Source: Kordia aestuariivivens
GTDB lineage: Bacteria > Bacteroidota > Bacteroidia > Flavobacteriales > Flavobacteriaceae
Assembly (NCBI RefSeq): GCF_014397005.1
Contig: NZ_JACGWS010000005.1
Span: 1-64,000 of the forward strand
Length of the DNA stretch: 64,000 bases
Direction of reading: 5' to 3'
Part shown: positions 53,644 to 62,823 of the stretch, one piece after another
Layout: each line of letters begins with the position of its first letter
Position numbering within the stretch: the first letter of the stretch is position 1
Notes under the pieces: model-generated
What the model was told of the DNA's origin: nothing
The model's input: the letters and a program-made list of their open reading frames with translations, nothing else
The model's database searches: none
Made by a program: the position numbers and the translations under genes

Positions 53644-55326
53644 CTAAAACCCAACCGCTTTATCATCTCCACGAGGATCTGCGCCGCCTTCTAACTTCCC
53701 ATCAGGCAAGATCAAAATTCCTTCTACTTTTCCAATAATCGGAGTTCTTTCGGTATTGATTATATATCCAAGATTCTCTAATTTCTTTTGCAACTTTTCA
53801 TCAAATTTATTCGGTTCCATTCGTATTTCGTCGGGCAACCATTGATGGTGAAATCGTGGTTGATTGATGGCTTCTTGCATGCCCATATTGTATTCATGAA
53901 CATTCAAAATAGTTTGTAAAACAGATGTAATAATGGTGGATCCGCCGGGCGTTCCGACAACCATATATAAATTACCATTTTTCTCTACAATTGTAGGTGT
54001 CATAGAGCTTAACATGCGTTTCTCGGGCGCAATACTATTCGCTTCAGCGCCAATCAAGCCATAACTATTTGCGACACCGGGTTTAGAACTAAAATCGTCC
54101 ATTTCATTATTCAAAAAGAAACCTAATTCTTCACAATACAACTTAGAACCATACGCGCCATTAATCGTTGTGGTTACAGAAACCGCGTTTCCAAACGGAT
54201 CTACAATAGAATAATGTGTAGTTTCGTCACTTTCCACAATTTCAATGTTACCATGCGAAACTTCCGTTGAAGGCGTTGCTTTCTCAAAAGAAAACGAAGA
54301 CATTCGTTCTTTAATATAATCATCACTTAATAAGGTTTCTGTCGGAATCGTCACAAAATCAGGATCGCCCAAAAAGAAACTTCGATCTGCATACGCTCTG
54401 CGTTCTGCTTCTGTAATCAATTGAATCGATTTTACGGTATTATGTCCAAATTTGTCCAACTCATACGGTTCAATCGCTTTCATAATTTCTGCCAAGCAAA
54501 TTCCTCCACTTGATGGTGGCGACATTGAAATCACGCGTAAATCATCATACATAAACGTAATTGGTGTTCGCCATTTTACATCGTACGCAGCCAAATCTTC
54601 CAGTGTCATAATTCCGCCAGATTTCTGCATAAAATCCACTAAAATCTGAGCCGATTCTCCTTTATAAAATTCATCACGACCATTAAGTTTAATACGTTCT
54701 AATGTTTTTGCTAATTGAACACGTTTAATGGTGTCGTTTGCTTTCCATGCTTTCGCGAGAAAGAAATTGGAGTCATTCACCTTCAAAAAACCATCCCGAT
54801 ACTTCTCTAGGCGTTTCTGTTGTTTTTCGGTCACAATCACACCTTTCTTTGCCAAAGCAATCACTGGAGTTAAAATTTCGGACATTGGCAACTTTCCAAA
54901 TTTTTCATGTGAGGCAAAAATTCCCGCAATATTTCCAGGAATTCCAACCGCCATCGCGCCAAGCGTACTTTTATCAGGAATAATATTTCCAGTAATGGAA
55001 TCTATATACATGTTTTTGGTTGCAGCCAACGGCGCTTTTTCTCTATAATCTAACGAACCAATAGTACCATCTTCCAAACGATACACCATAAATCCGCCGC
55101 CACCCAAACTTCCTGCATACGGATAGGCAACTGCGAGTGCTAATTCCATTCCTGCCATGGCATCAAAGGCATTTCCGCCTTTTTTAAGAATTAAATTACC
55201 AATATTTGAAACTTCTTCACGTGCCGAAACAACCATGGCTGTTTCAGAAATGACACCTATTACTTTTTCTTTTTTACAAGAGAAGAAGAGTATGCAAAAG
55301 ATGCTAAAAAGCAATGTTTTTTTCAT
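53644..55326 (-). CDS. ggt: Gamma-glutamyltransferase lipoprotein
   Basis: A 560-residue protein with lipobox FFSC (Cys17), so membrane-anchored on the outside. The Ntn-hydrolase pattern is complete: GGNAFDAM near 53, large subunit up to about residue 368, then the autocleavage Thr of TTHYSIVDPFGNAVSVTTTI (about residue 369), FLNNEMDDFSSKPG and MLSSMTPTIV, GTPGGSTI. It cleaves or transfers the gamma-glutamyl group of glutathione and related peptides in the periplasm. Followed by a TCTAACAG array. Its start is 10 bases from the stop of the AcpH-like gene. Confidence 0.95.
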   Translation of the reverse strand: MKKTLLFSIFCILFFSCKKEKVIGVISETAMVVSAREEVSNIGNLILKKGGNAFDAMAGMELALAVAYPYAGSLGGGGFMVYRLEDGTIGSLDYREKAPLAATKNMYIDSITGNIIPDKSTLGAMAVGIPGNIAGIFASHEKFGKLPMSEILTPVIALAKKGVIVTEKQQKRLEKYRDGFLKVNDSNFFLAKAWKANDTIKRVQLAKTLERIKLNGRDEFYKGESAQILVDFMQKSGGIMTLEDLAAYDVKWRTPITFMYDDLRVISMSPPSSGGICLAEIMKAIEPYELDKFGHNTVKSIQLITEAERRAYADRSFFLGDPDFVTIPTETLLSDDYIKERMSSFSFEKATPSTEVSHGNIEIVESDETTHYSIVDPFGNAVSVTTTINGAYGSKLYCEELGFFLNNEMDDFSSKPGVANSYGLIGAEANSIAPEKRMLSSMTPTIVEKNGNLYMVVGTPGGSTIITSVLQTILNVHEYNMGMQEAINQPRFHHQWLPDEIRMEPNKFDEKLQKKLENLGYIINTERTPIIGKVEGILILPDGKLEGGADPRGDDKAVGF

Positions 55327-55336
55327 GTATGTATTT

Positions 55337-55921
55337 TTATAATTCTTTTAATTTTTGTTTTGAAAATTCGATCAATTCGTCAAAGAAAGAAGTAAATTCT
55401 GCTTCAAATTCAGTATAAAATTCTTGAAGTTCTACAACTGCCAAATTCATCTTGGAACGATTTTGTGTTCGCCGATTCATACCTTCCAAAACCTTTGTAA
55501 TTCCTTCAATAGATGCATAACTCAACAACCAATTGTCTTGAATCATGTGTGGGAGTAAGCGTTGTACATTCAGCGGAAGCAAATCATAATTATCTTCTAG
55601 TAAATTGTAAAAATCATCCACATACGTTTCTAGCGGAACATCGGAATAGTTTTTCCAGTTTTTCGCCAAAAAATGATCGTACAGAATATCTACAATCACG
55701 CCACTATAATGGCTGTAATTTTTATGCAAGCGTTTGGTGCTTTGTCGCACTGTTGGATGCGCATCTGTAAATGTATCAATATGTCTGTGCAATAGAATAC
55801 CACGTTGAATTTCGGGCGGATAATTTTTATACTTTTTTCCACGAATACTATCCGCAATAAAATTTCCAATTGTTATTTCGTCATCATTATGCGATAGATA
55901 AATATGTGCTAAGAAGTTCAT
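55337..55921 (-). CDS. ACP phosphodiesterase-like protein (AcpH/DUF479)
   Basis: A 194-residue helical protein starting MNFLAHIYLS and containing IGNFIADSIRG, LLHRHIDTFTDAHP and VDILYDHFLAKNW, which match the AcpH family. AcpH removes phosphopantetheine from holo-acyl carrier protein. It is 10 bases upstream of the gamma-glutamyltransferase gene and probably co-transcribed. Confidence 0.88.
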   Translation of the reverse strand: MNFLAHIYLSHNDDEITIGNFIADSIRGKKYKNYPPEIQRGILLHRHIDTFTDAHPTVRQSTKRLHKNYSHYSGVIVDILYDHFLAKNWKNYSDVPLETYVDDFYNLLEDNYDLLPLNVQRLLPHMIQDNWLLSYASIEGITKVLEGMNRRTQNRSKMNLAVVELQEFYTEFEAEFTSFFDELIEFSKQKLKEL

Positions 55922-55978
55922 TTGTTAAATTTAGTGAGAATATTTTTCTAAGAATATTATATTTGTAAAAAAACATAC

Positions 55979-57040
55979 TTGATACTTCCAAATTTAAACC
56001 CATTACGTTTTCTATTAGCGTTCACTGTAATGATTTTTCATATTCCTCAATTTTTTAAGAATAGAGGTTTGCCATATTTTGATGATTTCTCAGTATTTCA
56101 TAAAGGAACAGAAGCTGTGTATGTATTTTTCGTATTAAGTGGTTTTTTAATCATTCGTTTATTATATCGAGAACGAGAAAATACAGGAAAAGTAGGTATT
56201 AGAAAATTTTATATGAGAAGAATACTCAGGATTTATCCATTGTATTTTTTAATTATGATCGTCGGCTTTTTATATTACAATGTAGTGTTGGAATATTTGG
56301 GAATTCCGTATGCAAACGATTATGACATTGTAAACGCTGTGTTATTGTATACTTTTTTCTTACCGAATGTGGCTTCAGGCTTGTATCAACCTGGTGGCGC
56401 TATTGAGATATTGTGGTCAATAGGAATTGAAGAACAGTTTTATTTATTCATTGCGCCAACATTAGCGTATTTAAATAAAAGATTTTTCAGTACATTTTTG
56501 ATCATTTTTACGCTTGGATACTTTGTCCTTTTTGCGACTGATATTTTTCCGTTCTTACGTAAGTTTGACTTTTTATATTTTTATTTCTCAACAGGCGGAT
56601 TGTTTGCCATTCTTCATGAAAAATACGACATTGGAAATCGCATACATAAATATTTTAAAGTATTGATATTATTAGTATTTACATTGTATTTTTGCACGAA
56701 TATTTTACAAGGAATTAACCTAAATTTATATCACTTTATAGGAATGATATTGTTTAGTTTTGTAATATTGACGTTGAGTTACAGTCCTGTGATTAATATT
56801 CGAAATTCCTTTGTGAATTATTTAGGGAGAATATCATACGGAATATACATGTATCATGCGCTTGTTATGCAATTGATAGGATTGGTACTGCTAAAATTGG
56901 TTGACAAAATACAAATGCCAGACTTTGTAGTTATCCTACTTTCGTACGGACTTGTATTTGGTGTAACCATCATTGTATCGCATTTTTCGTATGTATATTT
57001 TGAAAAACCGTTTTTAAAATTAAAAAATAAATTTAGATAA
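55979..57040 (+). CDS. Acyltransferase-3 family membrane protein
   Basis: A 353-residue inner-membrane protein with about ten helices. It has the acyltransferase-3 hallmarks: RFLLAFTVMIFHIP at the start, TEAVYVFFVLSGFLI, RRILRIYPLYF and WSIGIEEQFYLF. It would O-acylate a surface glycan or similar acceptor. The start is a TTG or other rare codon: an in-frame stop lies about nine codons upstream and the first ATG (codon 18) would cut into the first conserved helix. Six bases separate it from glmM. Confidence 0.87.
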   Translation: MILPNLNPLRFLLAFTVMIFHIPQFFKNRGLPYFDDFSVFHKGTEAVYVFFVLSGFLIIRLLYRERENTGKVGIRKFYMRRILRIYPLYFLIMIVGFLYYNVVLEYLGIPYANDYDIVNAVLLYTFFLPNVASGLYQPGGAIEILWSIGIEEQFYLFIAPTLAYLNKRFFSTFLIIFTLGYFVLFATDIFPFLRKFDFLYFYFSTGGLFAILHEKYDIGNRIHKYFKVLILLVFTLYFCTNILQGINLNLYHFIGMILFSFVILTLSYSPVINIRNSFVNYLGRISYGIYMYHALVMQLIGLVLLKLVDKIQMPDFVVILLSYGLVFGVTIIVSHFSYVYFEKPFLKLKNKFR

Positions 57041-57046
57041 TATATT

Positions 57047-58435
57047 ATGACTTTAATCAAATCAATTTCAGGAATTCGTGGAACTATAGGAGGAAAAGTT
57101 GGTGACAATTTAACACCAATCGATGCTGTAAAATTTGCAAGTGCTTACGGAACTTGGTTGAAAAAAGAATATAACAAATCTGAACTTACAGTAGTTATTG
57201 GTAGAGATGCCAGAATTTCTGGAGCGATGATTCAAAATTTAGTAGTAAATACCTTGGTTGGTTTAGGAATTGACGTGATCGATTTAGATTTGTCAACAAC
57301 ACCAACGGTAGAAATAGCAGTTCCTTTGGAGAAAGCTGATGGTGGAATCATTTTGACAGCAAGTCACAATCCAAAACAATGGAACGCTTTAAAATTACTA
57401 AATCATAAAGGAGAATTTTTAAATGGTGCTGATGGCGCGAAAATTTTAGAAATTGCAGAAAGTGATGCGTTTGACTTTGCTGAAGTTGACGATTTAGGAA
57501 CAGTAACGCGAAATGATGCCTACATTGATATTCATATTGATGAAGTGCTAAACCTTTCGTTAGTGGATGCAGAAATCATCAAAAAAGCAAACTTTAAAGT
57601 AGTGGTTGATGGTGTAAATTCTACGGGAGGAATTGCCATTCCAAAGTTATTACGCGCATTAAACGTGGATGTGGTAGAATTATATTGTGATCCAACCGGA
57701 CATTTTCCGCACAATCCAGAACCATTGAAAGAGCATTTAACGGATATTTCTGAATTGGTTGTCAAAGAAAAAGCAGATTTAGGTGTTGTCGTTGATCCAG
57801 ATGTAGATCGTTTGGCATTTATTTGTGATGATGGCGAAATGTTTGGCGAAGAATATACCTTAGTTGCTTGCGCAGATTTTGTGTTAGGTAAAACAAAAGG
57901 AAATACAGTTTCAAACTTATCATCTTCAAGAGCGTTACGCGATGTTACTGAAAAGCACGGCGGAATGTATCAAGCGAGTGCTGTTGGTGAAGTAAACGTG
58001 GTTACGTTAATGAAAGCAAACAATGCTGTCATTGGTGGTGAAGGAAATGGTGGAATCATTTATCCTGAATCACATTACGGAAGAGATTCGTTAGTTGGCG
58101 TTGCGTTATTCTTGACACATTTGGCAGAGAAAAAAATGACTGTTCGCGCATTGCGAGATAGCTATCCAAGTTATTTTATGAGTAAAAATAAAATTCAATT
58201 AACACCAGAATTAGATGTTGATGGAATTTTAAAAGCGATGGCTGAAAAGTACGTAAACGAAGACGTTTCTACGATTGATGGTGTAAAAATTGATTTCCCA
58301 GAAAACTGGGTTCATTTACGTAAATCTAATACAGAACCTATTATCCGAATTTACACGGAAGCGCAGTCACAGTCAGCAGCAGATGAGTTAGCACAACGAA
58401 TCATTAAAGAAATTGAAGCAATTGCAAATTTGTAA
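57047..58435 (+). CDS. glmM: Phosphoglucosamine mutase
   Basis: A 462-residue phosphohexomutase. Motifs in order: SGIRGTIGG near the start, GRDARISG, active-site serine loop TASHNPKQWNALK, metal loop DPDVDRLAF, sugar loop GGEGNGGII, and phosphate loop RKSNTEPIIRIYTEA. Family members of this type convert glucosamine-6-phosphate to glucosamine-1-phosphate for UDP-GlcNAc; a general phosphomannomutase role is also possible. It follows the acyltransferase gene by six bases and ends in a terminator. Confidence 0.9.
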   Translation: MTLIKSISGIRGTIGGKVGDNLTPIDAVKFASAYGTWLKKEYNKSELTVVIGRDARISGAMIQNLVVNTLVGLGIDVIDLDLSTTPTVEIAVPLEKADGGIILTASHNPKQWNALKLLNHKGEFLNGADGAKILEIAESDAFDFAEVDDLGTVTRNDAYIDIHIDEVLNLSLVDAEIIKKANFKVVVDGVNSTGGIAIPKLLRALNVDVVELYCDPTGHFPHNPEPLKEHLTDISELVVKEKADLGVVVDPDVDRLAFICDDGEMFGEEYTLVACADFVLGKTKGNTVSNLSSSRALRDVTEKHGGMYQASAVGEVNVVTLMKANNAVIGGEGNGGIIYPESHYGRDSLVGVALFLTHLAEKKMTVRALRDSYPSYFMSKNKIQLTPELDVDGILKAMAEKYVNEDVSTIDGVKIDFPENWVHLRKSNTEPIIRIYTEAQSQSAADELAQRIIKEIEAIANL

Positions 58436-58459
58436 GCATAAGTGTTAAAGTATACTAAG

Positions 58460-58487
58460 AAAGCTGTCCATTTGGATGGCTTTTTTT
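58460..58487 (+). terminator. Rho-independent terminator
   Basis: AAAGCTGTCC and GGATGGCTTT pair around ATTT (two G-U wobbles valid in the plus-strand RNA), with a T7 tail, 25 bases after glmM. Confidence 0.85.
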
Positions 58488-58676
58488 ATTTTAGTGAAAT
58501 AAATTTTTAAGAAGCCAGTTTTGGCGAACTCAAAATTGTATGTTGAACTAACTCCGTTGTAGAACGGAGTCTTGGATGTCTTAAAAAGAATGATTAGAGG
58601 ACGCTACGAAAATTCTATGTACTAGTTAGGTAGACCATAAATGTAACAAAATACACAAACACACTACTTATTTAGT

Positions 58677-59168
58677 ATGCTTACAAAACAAACCATTATG
58701 GAAACTACATATACTATTTGGAAAAACGAAACGATTCATACAATTGAGGAAAAAACAGCTTCTTTTACAGAGGCACTTCACAAAAAAGCTGAAACAGATT
58801 ATTTAAAACGATTGCTAGAAAAAATGGCAACACATGCTTCTTCTTCTGAAGCTTTGCACGATTTTCAAGAACAAATGGATGTGCTTGTTTTGGCAATTCC
58901 GACAGTAGCAGGTTTTAGTGATAAACAACTTCGTCGTGATTTTATGAAAAAGAAAAGTAAAATCAAAAATACGGCAACGATCAAACATAAATTAGTGCAC
59001 AAAGGCTATTACATGAGTATATGGATGGCTTTGGGAATGGCATTTGGTATGCCTTGGGGCGTTGCTTTTGGTAACATTGCATTGGGTTTACCAATTGGTT
59101 TGGCGGTTGGACTTGCTATTGGAACTTCGTTAGATAGTAAAGCAGCGAAAGAAGGTAGAGTAGTGTAA
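58677..59168 (+). CDS. Glycine-zipper membrane-associated protein
   Basis: A 163-residue protein (156 from the second ATG, METTYTIW). The first 110 residues are helical and charged. The end holds glycine-zipper helices (WMALGMAFGMPWGVAFGNIA, LGLPIGLAVGLAIGTSLDSK) and a short charged tail. The C-terminus resembles the 54-residue peptide near 22.0 kb. Function unknown. Confidence 0.65.
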   Translation: MLTKQTIMETTYTIWKNETIHTIEEKTASFTEALHKKAETDYLKRLLEKMATHASSSEALHDFQEQMDVLVLAIPTVAGFSDKQLRRDFMKKKSKIKNTATIKHKLVHKGYYMSIWMALGMAFGMPWGVAFGNIALGLPIGLAVGLAIGTSLDSKAAKEGRVV

Positions 59169-59660
59169 TTATGTTAACTTTCGATAGTAATCTGTAATCT
59201 TACTTTCCAGTTTTCGCATATTGTGTATTGAAATTGGCAATACATTCTCAATCAATTCTGGTACTGCATCACAAATAATAAAAGTTTGAGTCTCTTTTTC
59301 CATTTCAATGTACGTAAATTCTAAATCTTTTCCAGAAATAGCAACTTTTGCGCCTTTAAATAATTTGTAATCAGCTTCGTATTCAATAAACTCAGGAGTT
59401 AATGTAATGATTTCTTTTCCGAACGAATTCCATAAAATTGTTCTCAAAAAAAAGTATGCAAATGCCCAAGTAAAAGCGGCTATTAGTACTATTGAGAAAT
59501 GAAGCCCTAAACCTTCTGAAACTCTATATATTGCAACAAATATTGGGATTAGTAAAAATATAACCATCAAAATTCCCAAAACGATTCGTATAATCATTGG
59601 AGATTTTGCCCCAACAATTACAATTTCATTTTCTTTAAATTCTACTGTGGAAGCTTTCAT
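59169..59660 (-). CDS. Hypothetical protein with two membrane helices
   Basis: A 163-residue protein with helices at about 23-43 and 52-75, then a soluble C-terminal part of PH-like beta character (EIITLTPEFIEYEADYKLFKGAKVAI). Not recognised. It is convergent with the glycine-zipper gene, whose stop codon abuts it, and lies 16 bases downstream of the acyltransferase gene. Confidence 0.6.
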   Translation of the reverse strand: MKASTVEFKENEIVIVGAKSPMIIRIVLGILMVIFLLIPIFVAIYRVSEGLGLHFSIVLIAAFTWAFAYFFLRTILWNSFGKEIITLTPEFIEYEADYKLFKGAKVAISGKDLEFTYIEMEKETQTFIICDAVPELIENVLPISIHNMRKLESKITDYYRKLT

Positions 59661-59676
59661 GAAAACTATAAATTAA

Positions 59677-60597
59677 CTATTTCTGATACTCAGGCGGTAC
59701 TTTATCGCGGTGTTTCCAGCGTTTATGAACCCAATAATAATATTCTGGAGCTTCGTATAATTGCTTTTCTAATTCTCTGTAAAACAACTCTGTAGGTTCG
59801 TTTTCAGGATAATTTTTAATTCCTTCTGGTGTTAATGGAATGAAAGTTCCTTGATAATGTCCGCGCTTTACTTTTTCAATCTTAAAATAAATAAAAGGCA
59901 TATCAACTTTACGCGCTAAAACCTCAGAACCGTTAAAACACGGAACCGTAATATTCATAAAATCAGTCCAATAATAATGCGGTAATGGTTTTGGTGATTG
60001 ATCACTTACCATATAATAAATGGCTAATTTTCCATCAATTTGATTCTGTTTGATGGTTCTAAATGTATCTTTAGTGGTAATTAAGGTAGAATTTCGCTTC
60101 TCGCGAATATCACGGACTAATTTATCAAAATACTTGTTTGTCAATCTTTTATAAACTCCATATCCGTGTAGCGAAACATATTCCTTTACAATATTCATCC
60201 ATTCCCAATTGGCATAATGTCCAGAAATTAAAATAATGCTTTGTCCTTGTCGCTCATATTCGTTGAGTACTTCAATATTTGGAAATACGAATCGTTTCCG
60301 TAAAGATGCATCAGAAATTGTCAATGATTTGATCATTTCCAAAAACATATCACACAAATGATGGTAAAACTTCTTCTCAATCTTCAAGCGTTCTGCATCG
60401 CTTTTCTCAGGAAATACCAAGGCTAAATTTTCACGTACAACTTTCTTCCGATATCCTACAACATAATAGACAAGTACATAACAAAAATCAGAGAACAGAT
60501 ATAATAACCGGAATGGAAGAATAGAAATCAACCAAAGTATTGGGTAAATAAGAATGAACGCGATAAGCTGCATAATAAGTGTACAAAATTTAGGCAA
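59677..60597 (-). CDS. Lysophospholipid/lipid A acyltransferase (LpxL/HtrB-like)
   Basis: A 306-residue protein with an N-terminal membrane helix (about 8-25), the catalytic motif ISGHYANWEW (H-x4-E) and the later YYMVSDQSPKPLPHYYWTDFM and FIPLTPEG segments of the LpxL/HtrB family. It should add a secondary acyl chain to lipid A, or acylate a similar lipid such as an ornithine or aminolipid, at the inner membrane. Start chosen at MPKFCTLIMQ; a second ATG at codon 9 is possible. Confidence 0.9.
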   Translation of the reverse strand: MPKFCTLIMQLIAFILIYPILWLISILPFRLLYLFSDFCYVLVYYVVGYRKKVVRENLALVFPEKSDAERLKIEKKFYHHLCDMFLEMIKSLTISDASLRKRFVFPNIEVLNEYERQGQSIILISGHYANWEWMNIVKEYVSLHGYGVYKRLTNKYFDKLVRDIREKRNSTLITTKDTFRTIKQNQIDGKLAIYYMVSDQSPKPLPHYYWTDFMNITVPCFNGSEVLARKVDMPFIYFKIEKVKRGHYQGTFIPLTPEGIKNYPENEPTELFYRELEKQLYEAPEYYYWVHKRWKHRDKVPPEYQK

Positions 60598-60636
60598 ATA
60601 TAGCTATATTTGGCACTTAATAAAGGCTAAAATAAG

Positions 60637-61269
60637 ATGAATTTAGAACTCGTAACTATTGGAGTAATTGTGGGGAACGTTTTGATATCACTCAAAGGGT
60701 TTGATGATTATGCTTTTCGAAGCACATATATGTTCAATGTTGGCGCCATTCATCGCGGAGAATATTTGCGCATGATTACGTCAGGATTTTTGCATGCAGA
60801 CATACAACATTTAGCATTTAACATGATTACACTGTACTTTTTTGCGGGTGGCGTTGTCCATTCATTAGGTGCTACAAATTTCTTATTAATCTATCTTGCG
60901 AGCTTACTATTGGGAAGTTTACTTTCATTTTACTTTCATAAAGATGAACATCATTACAACGCTTTAGGTGCAAGTGGCGCCGTTTCCGGAATTTTATTTT
61001 CGGCAATTCTCTTACGACCAAATATGATGATAAACATTGTTATTCCTGGATATCTATTCGCAGTCGGATACTTATTATTTTCCATCTATGGAATGAAAAA
61101 AAGATCAGGAAACATTGGTCATGATGCGCATTTTGGTGGCGCTGTCGCGGGATTTGTCATTACGTTGGCACTTCGCAAAGAAATACTCTATCAAGATACA
61201 TGGATTGTGATTGCAATGGCAGTTCCGATCATTATTTTATTTGTCATGAATAAACTTGGGAAGATTTAA
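60637..61269 (+). CDS. Rhomboid-family intramembrane serine protease
   Basis: A 210-residue protein with six membrane helices. It has the catalytic serine in NALGASGAVSG, the catalytic histidine in HDAHFGGAVAGF, and HLAFNMITLYFF in helix 2 (H-x3-N). It cleaves membrane proteins within the bilayer; substrate unknown. Divergent from the lipid A acyltransferase gene with 39 bases between. Confidence 0.93.
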   Translation: MNLELVTIGVIVGNVLISLKGFDDYAFRSTYMFNVGAIHRGEYLRMITSGFLHADIQHLAFNMITLYFFAGGVVHSLGATNFLLIYLASLLLGSLLSFYFHKDEHHYNALGASGAVSGILFSAILLRPNMMINIVIPGYLFAVGYLLFSIYGMKKRSGNIGHDAHFGGAVAGFVITLALRKEILYQDTWIVIAMAVPIIILFVMNKLGKI

Positions 61270-61318
61270 TGCGAATCTTCAAAGAGCAATCAAATTAAAC
61301 AGTAAAATAGCAACGAAT

Positions 61319-62467
61319 ATGAAGAAGTTCCTGAAAAATCTAAAAAAGTATTTGATCATCTTTGTAATTACGCTGATTTTCTTAGAAATTGGTTCGTATC
61401 TCGTATTGCGATTTACAGGTTCTTCAAGTTCAAAAACGACTGAAACAAATACTTCATACACGCACATTCCGTTAACAATCTATAAAAAACAGACCGAAAG
61501 TGGCGCTATTCAAACGGTAAAAACAGCTGTTGTTCCCGTAAAAGAAAACTATTCTTCACGTTGGGCATACAGAGAATTCAATGTATCTGTCAAAACGAAT
61601 GCAAAAGGATTGCGCGAAAACACTACGTATGACAACAAAGATGTTCAGGTTGCTTTCTTTGGCGATTCGTTCACGTTTGGTCATGGTGTAGAAGTAGAAG
61701 AACGCTATTCGAATGTATTTGCAGATTCACTTCAAAATTACAACGTTGCAAACTATGCGTATTTAAGTGGTTTTCAACCAGAACATTACGAGTATTTTGT
61801 ACGAAACAATACCGATTTACGCCCAAAACATGTAATTGTTGGAATGTACATCGGAAATGATATGAGTTCTGACGTTTTAGAAACAAATTACGACAGAGCA
61901 GCAAACACGCTAGAAATTCCATTGCGAATGATTTCGGATGATGGTTCTATTTACAATGCACCAAAATTATATGTATTTCCAATTAACAAACTAATCAAAT
62001 ACAGCTATTTCACGAAATTGGTCGTAAAAACTGTAAATCGTACGCATTACCGTGACATGTTGTTTGAAAACCTCTTGCCGAATGCGCCCAATAGTGTTGC
62101 GTTAGAAACGGGAAAAGAAGATTTAACCGAAAATAGAGGAATTGTCGCTTTGCAAGAATTAGACAAAATTGTCAAAGAACGCGGTGGAAAATTGACGGTA
62201 GTTTTAATTCCTCAGAATTATTTCTTCTCCAAGAAAAATCCACACATTCATGATGAATTAAAAGATAAACTTCAAGAAGTCATCAATGGTGATAATAGTT
62301 ACAAAGCCATTAAAAGACAATTAACAACTTTCCATATAGATTACTTAGACCCAATGCCTGTATTGGACGAATCTTCTTATTTTGATGAAGATGCTCACTG
62401 GAACAAAAAAGGGCATAAGCAAGTAGGTGAGGCGTTGGCGAAGCATATTAAAGCGATGCAAGAGTAG
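61319..62467 (+). CDS. Membrane-anchored SGNH/GDSL hydrolase-family protein
   Basis: A 382-residue protein from the ATG of MKKFLKNLKKYLII; a longer form overlapping the rhomboid gene is less likely. One N-terminal membrane helix, then an SGNH domain with block I FFGDSFTFGHGVE, block III-like VGMYIGNDM and block V DEDAHWNKKGH (Asp-x2-His-like). It could act as an O-acetylhydrolase or acetyltransferase on an envelope glycan, like AlgX/AlgJ relatives. Follows the rhomboid gene by about 50 bases. Confidence 0.82.
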   Translation: MKKFLKNLKKYLIIFVITLIFLEIGSYLVLRFTGSSSSKTTETNTSYTHIPLTIYKKQTESGAIQTVKTAVVPVKENYSSRWAYREFNVSVKTNAKGLRENTTYDNKDVQVAFFGDSFTFGHGVEVEERYSNVFADSLQNYNVANYAYLSGFQPEHYEYFVRNNTDLRPKHVIVGMYIGNDMSSDVLETNYDRAANTLEIPLRMISDDGSIYNAPKLYVFPINKLIKYSYFTKLVVKTVNRTHYRDMLFENLLPNAPNSVALETGKEDLTENRGIVALQELDKIVKERGGKLTVVLIPQNYFFSKKNPHIHDELKDKLQEVINGDNSYKAIKRQLTTFHIDYLDPMPVLDESSYFDEDAHWNKKGHKQVGEALAKHIKAMQE

Positions 62468-62502
62468 CTTCATAACAACGTTTATTAGAAAGTATTAAAA
62501 CC

Positions 62503-62534
62503 AAAAAAACCGATCAAATTTTGATCGGTTTTTT
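62503..62534. terminator. Bidirectional rho-independent terminator
   Basis: AAAAAACCGATCAAA and TTTGATCGGTTTTTT form a long perfect stem. It serves the SGNH hydrolase gene on the plus strand and tRNA-Tyr on the minus strand. Confidence 0.95.
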
Positions 62535-62540
62535 GTTTCG

Positions 62541-62622
<82 letters not shown>

Positions 62623-62785
62623 AACACGTACGATTTGTTTTTAAATCGGTTGCAAATATACTATTGTTTTTGAACCATGCAAATAAAAAATATACGTTTT
62701 TTTAAGTAAAAAAGTAACTTGCTGAAAATCAGATTTTGAAATGTTGAATTAATGAATGTTAAATTTTAAATTAAAAAATAATTTC

Positions 62786-62818
62786 ACCTAATACCTAATA
62801 CCTAATACCTAATACCCG
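62786..62818. repeat. 7-bp tandem repeat (CTAATAC, 4-5 units)
   Basis: Four to five units of CTAATAC end a few bases from the stop codon of the thioredoxin-like gene. Related in sequence and position to the TTACCTA array near 34.9 kb. Confidence 0.88.
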
Positions 62819-62823
62819 AAAAA

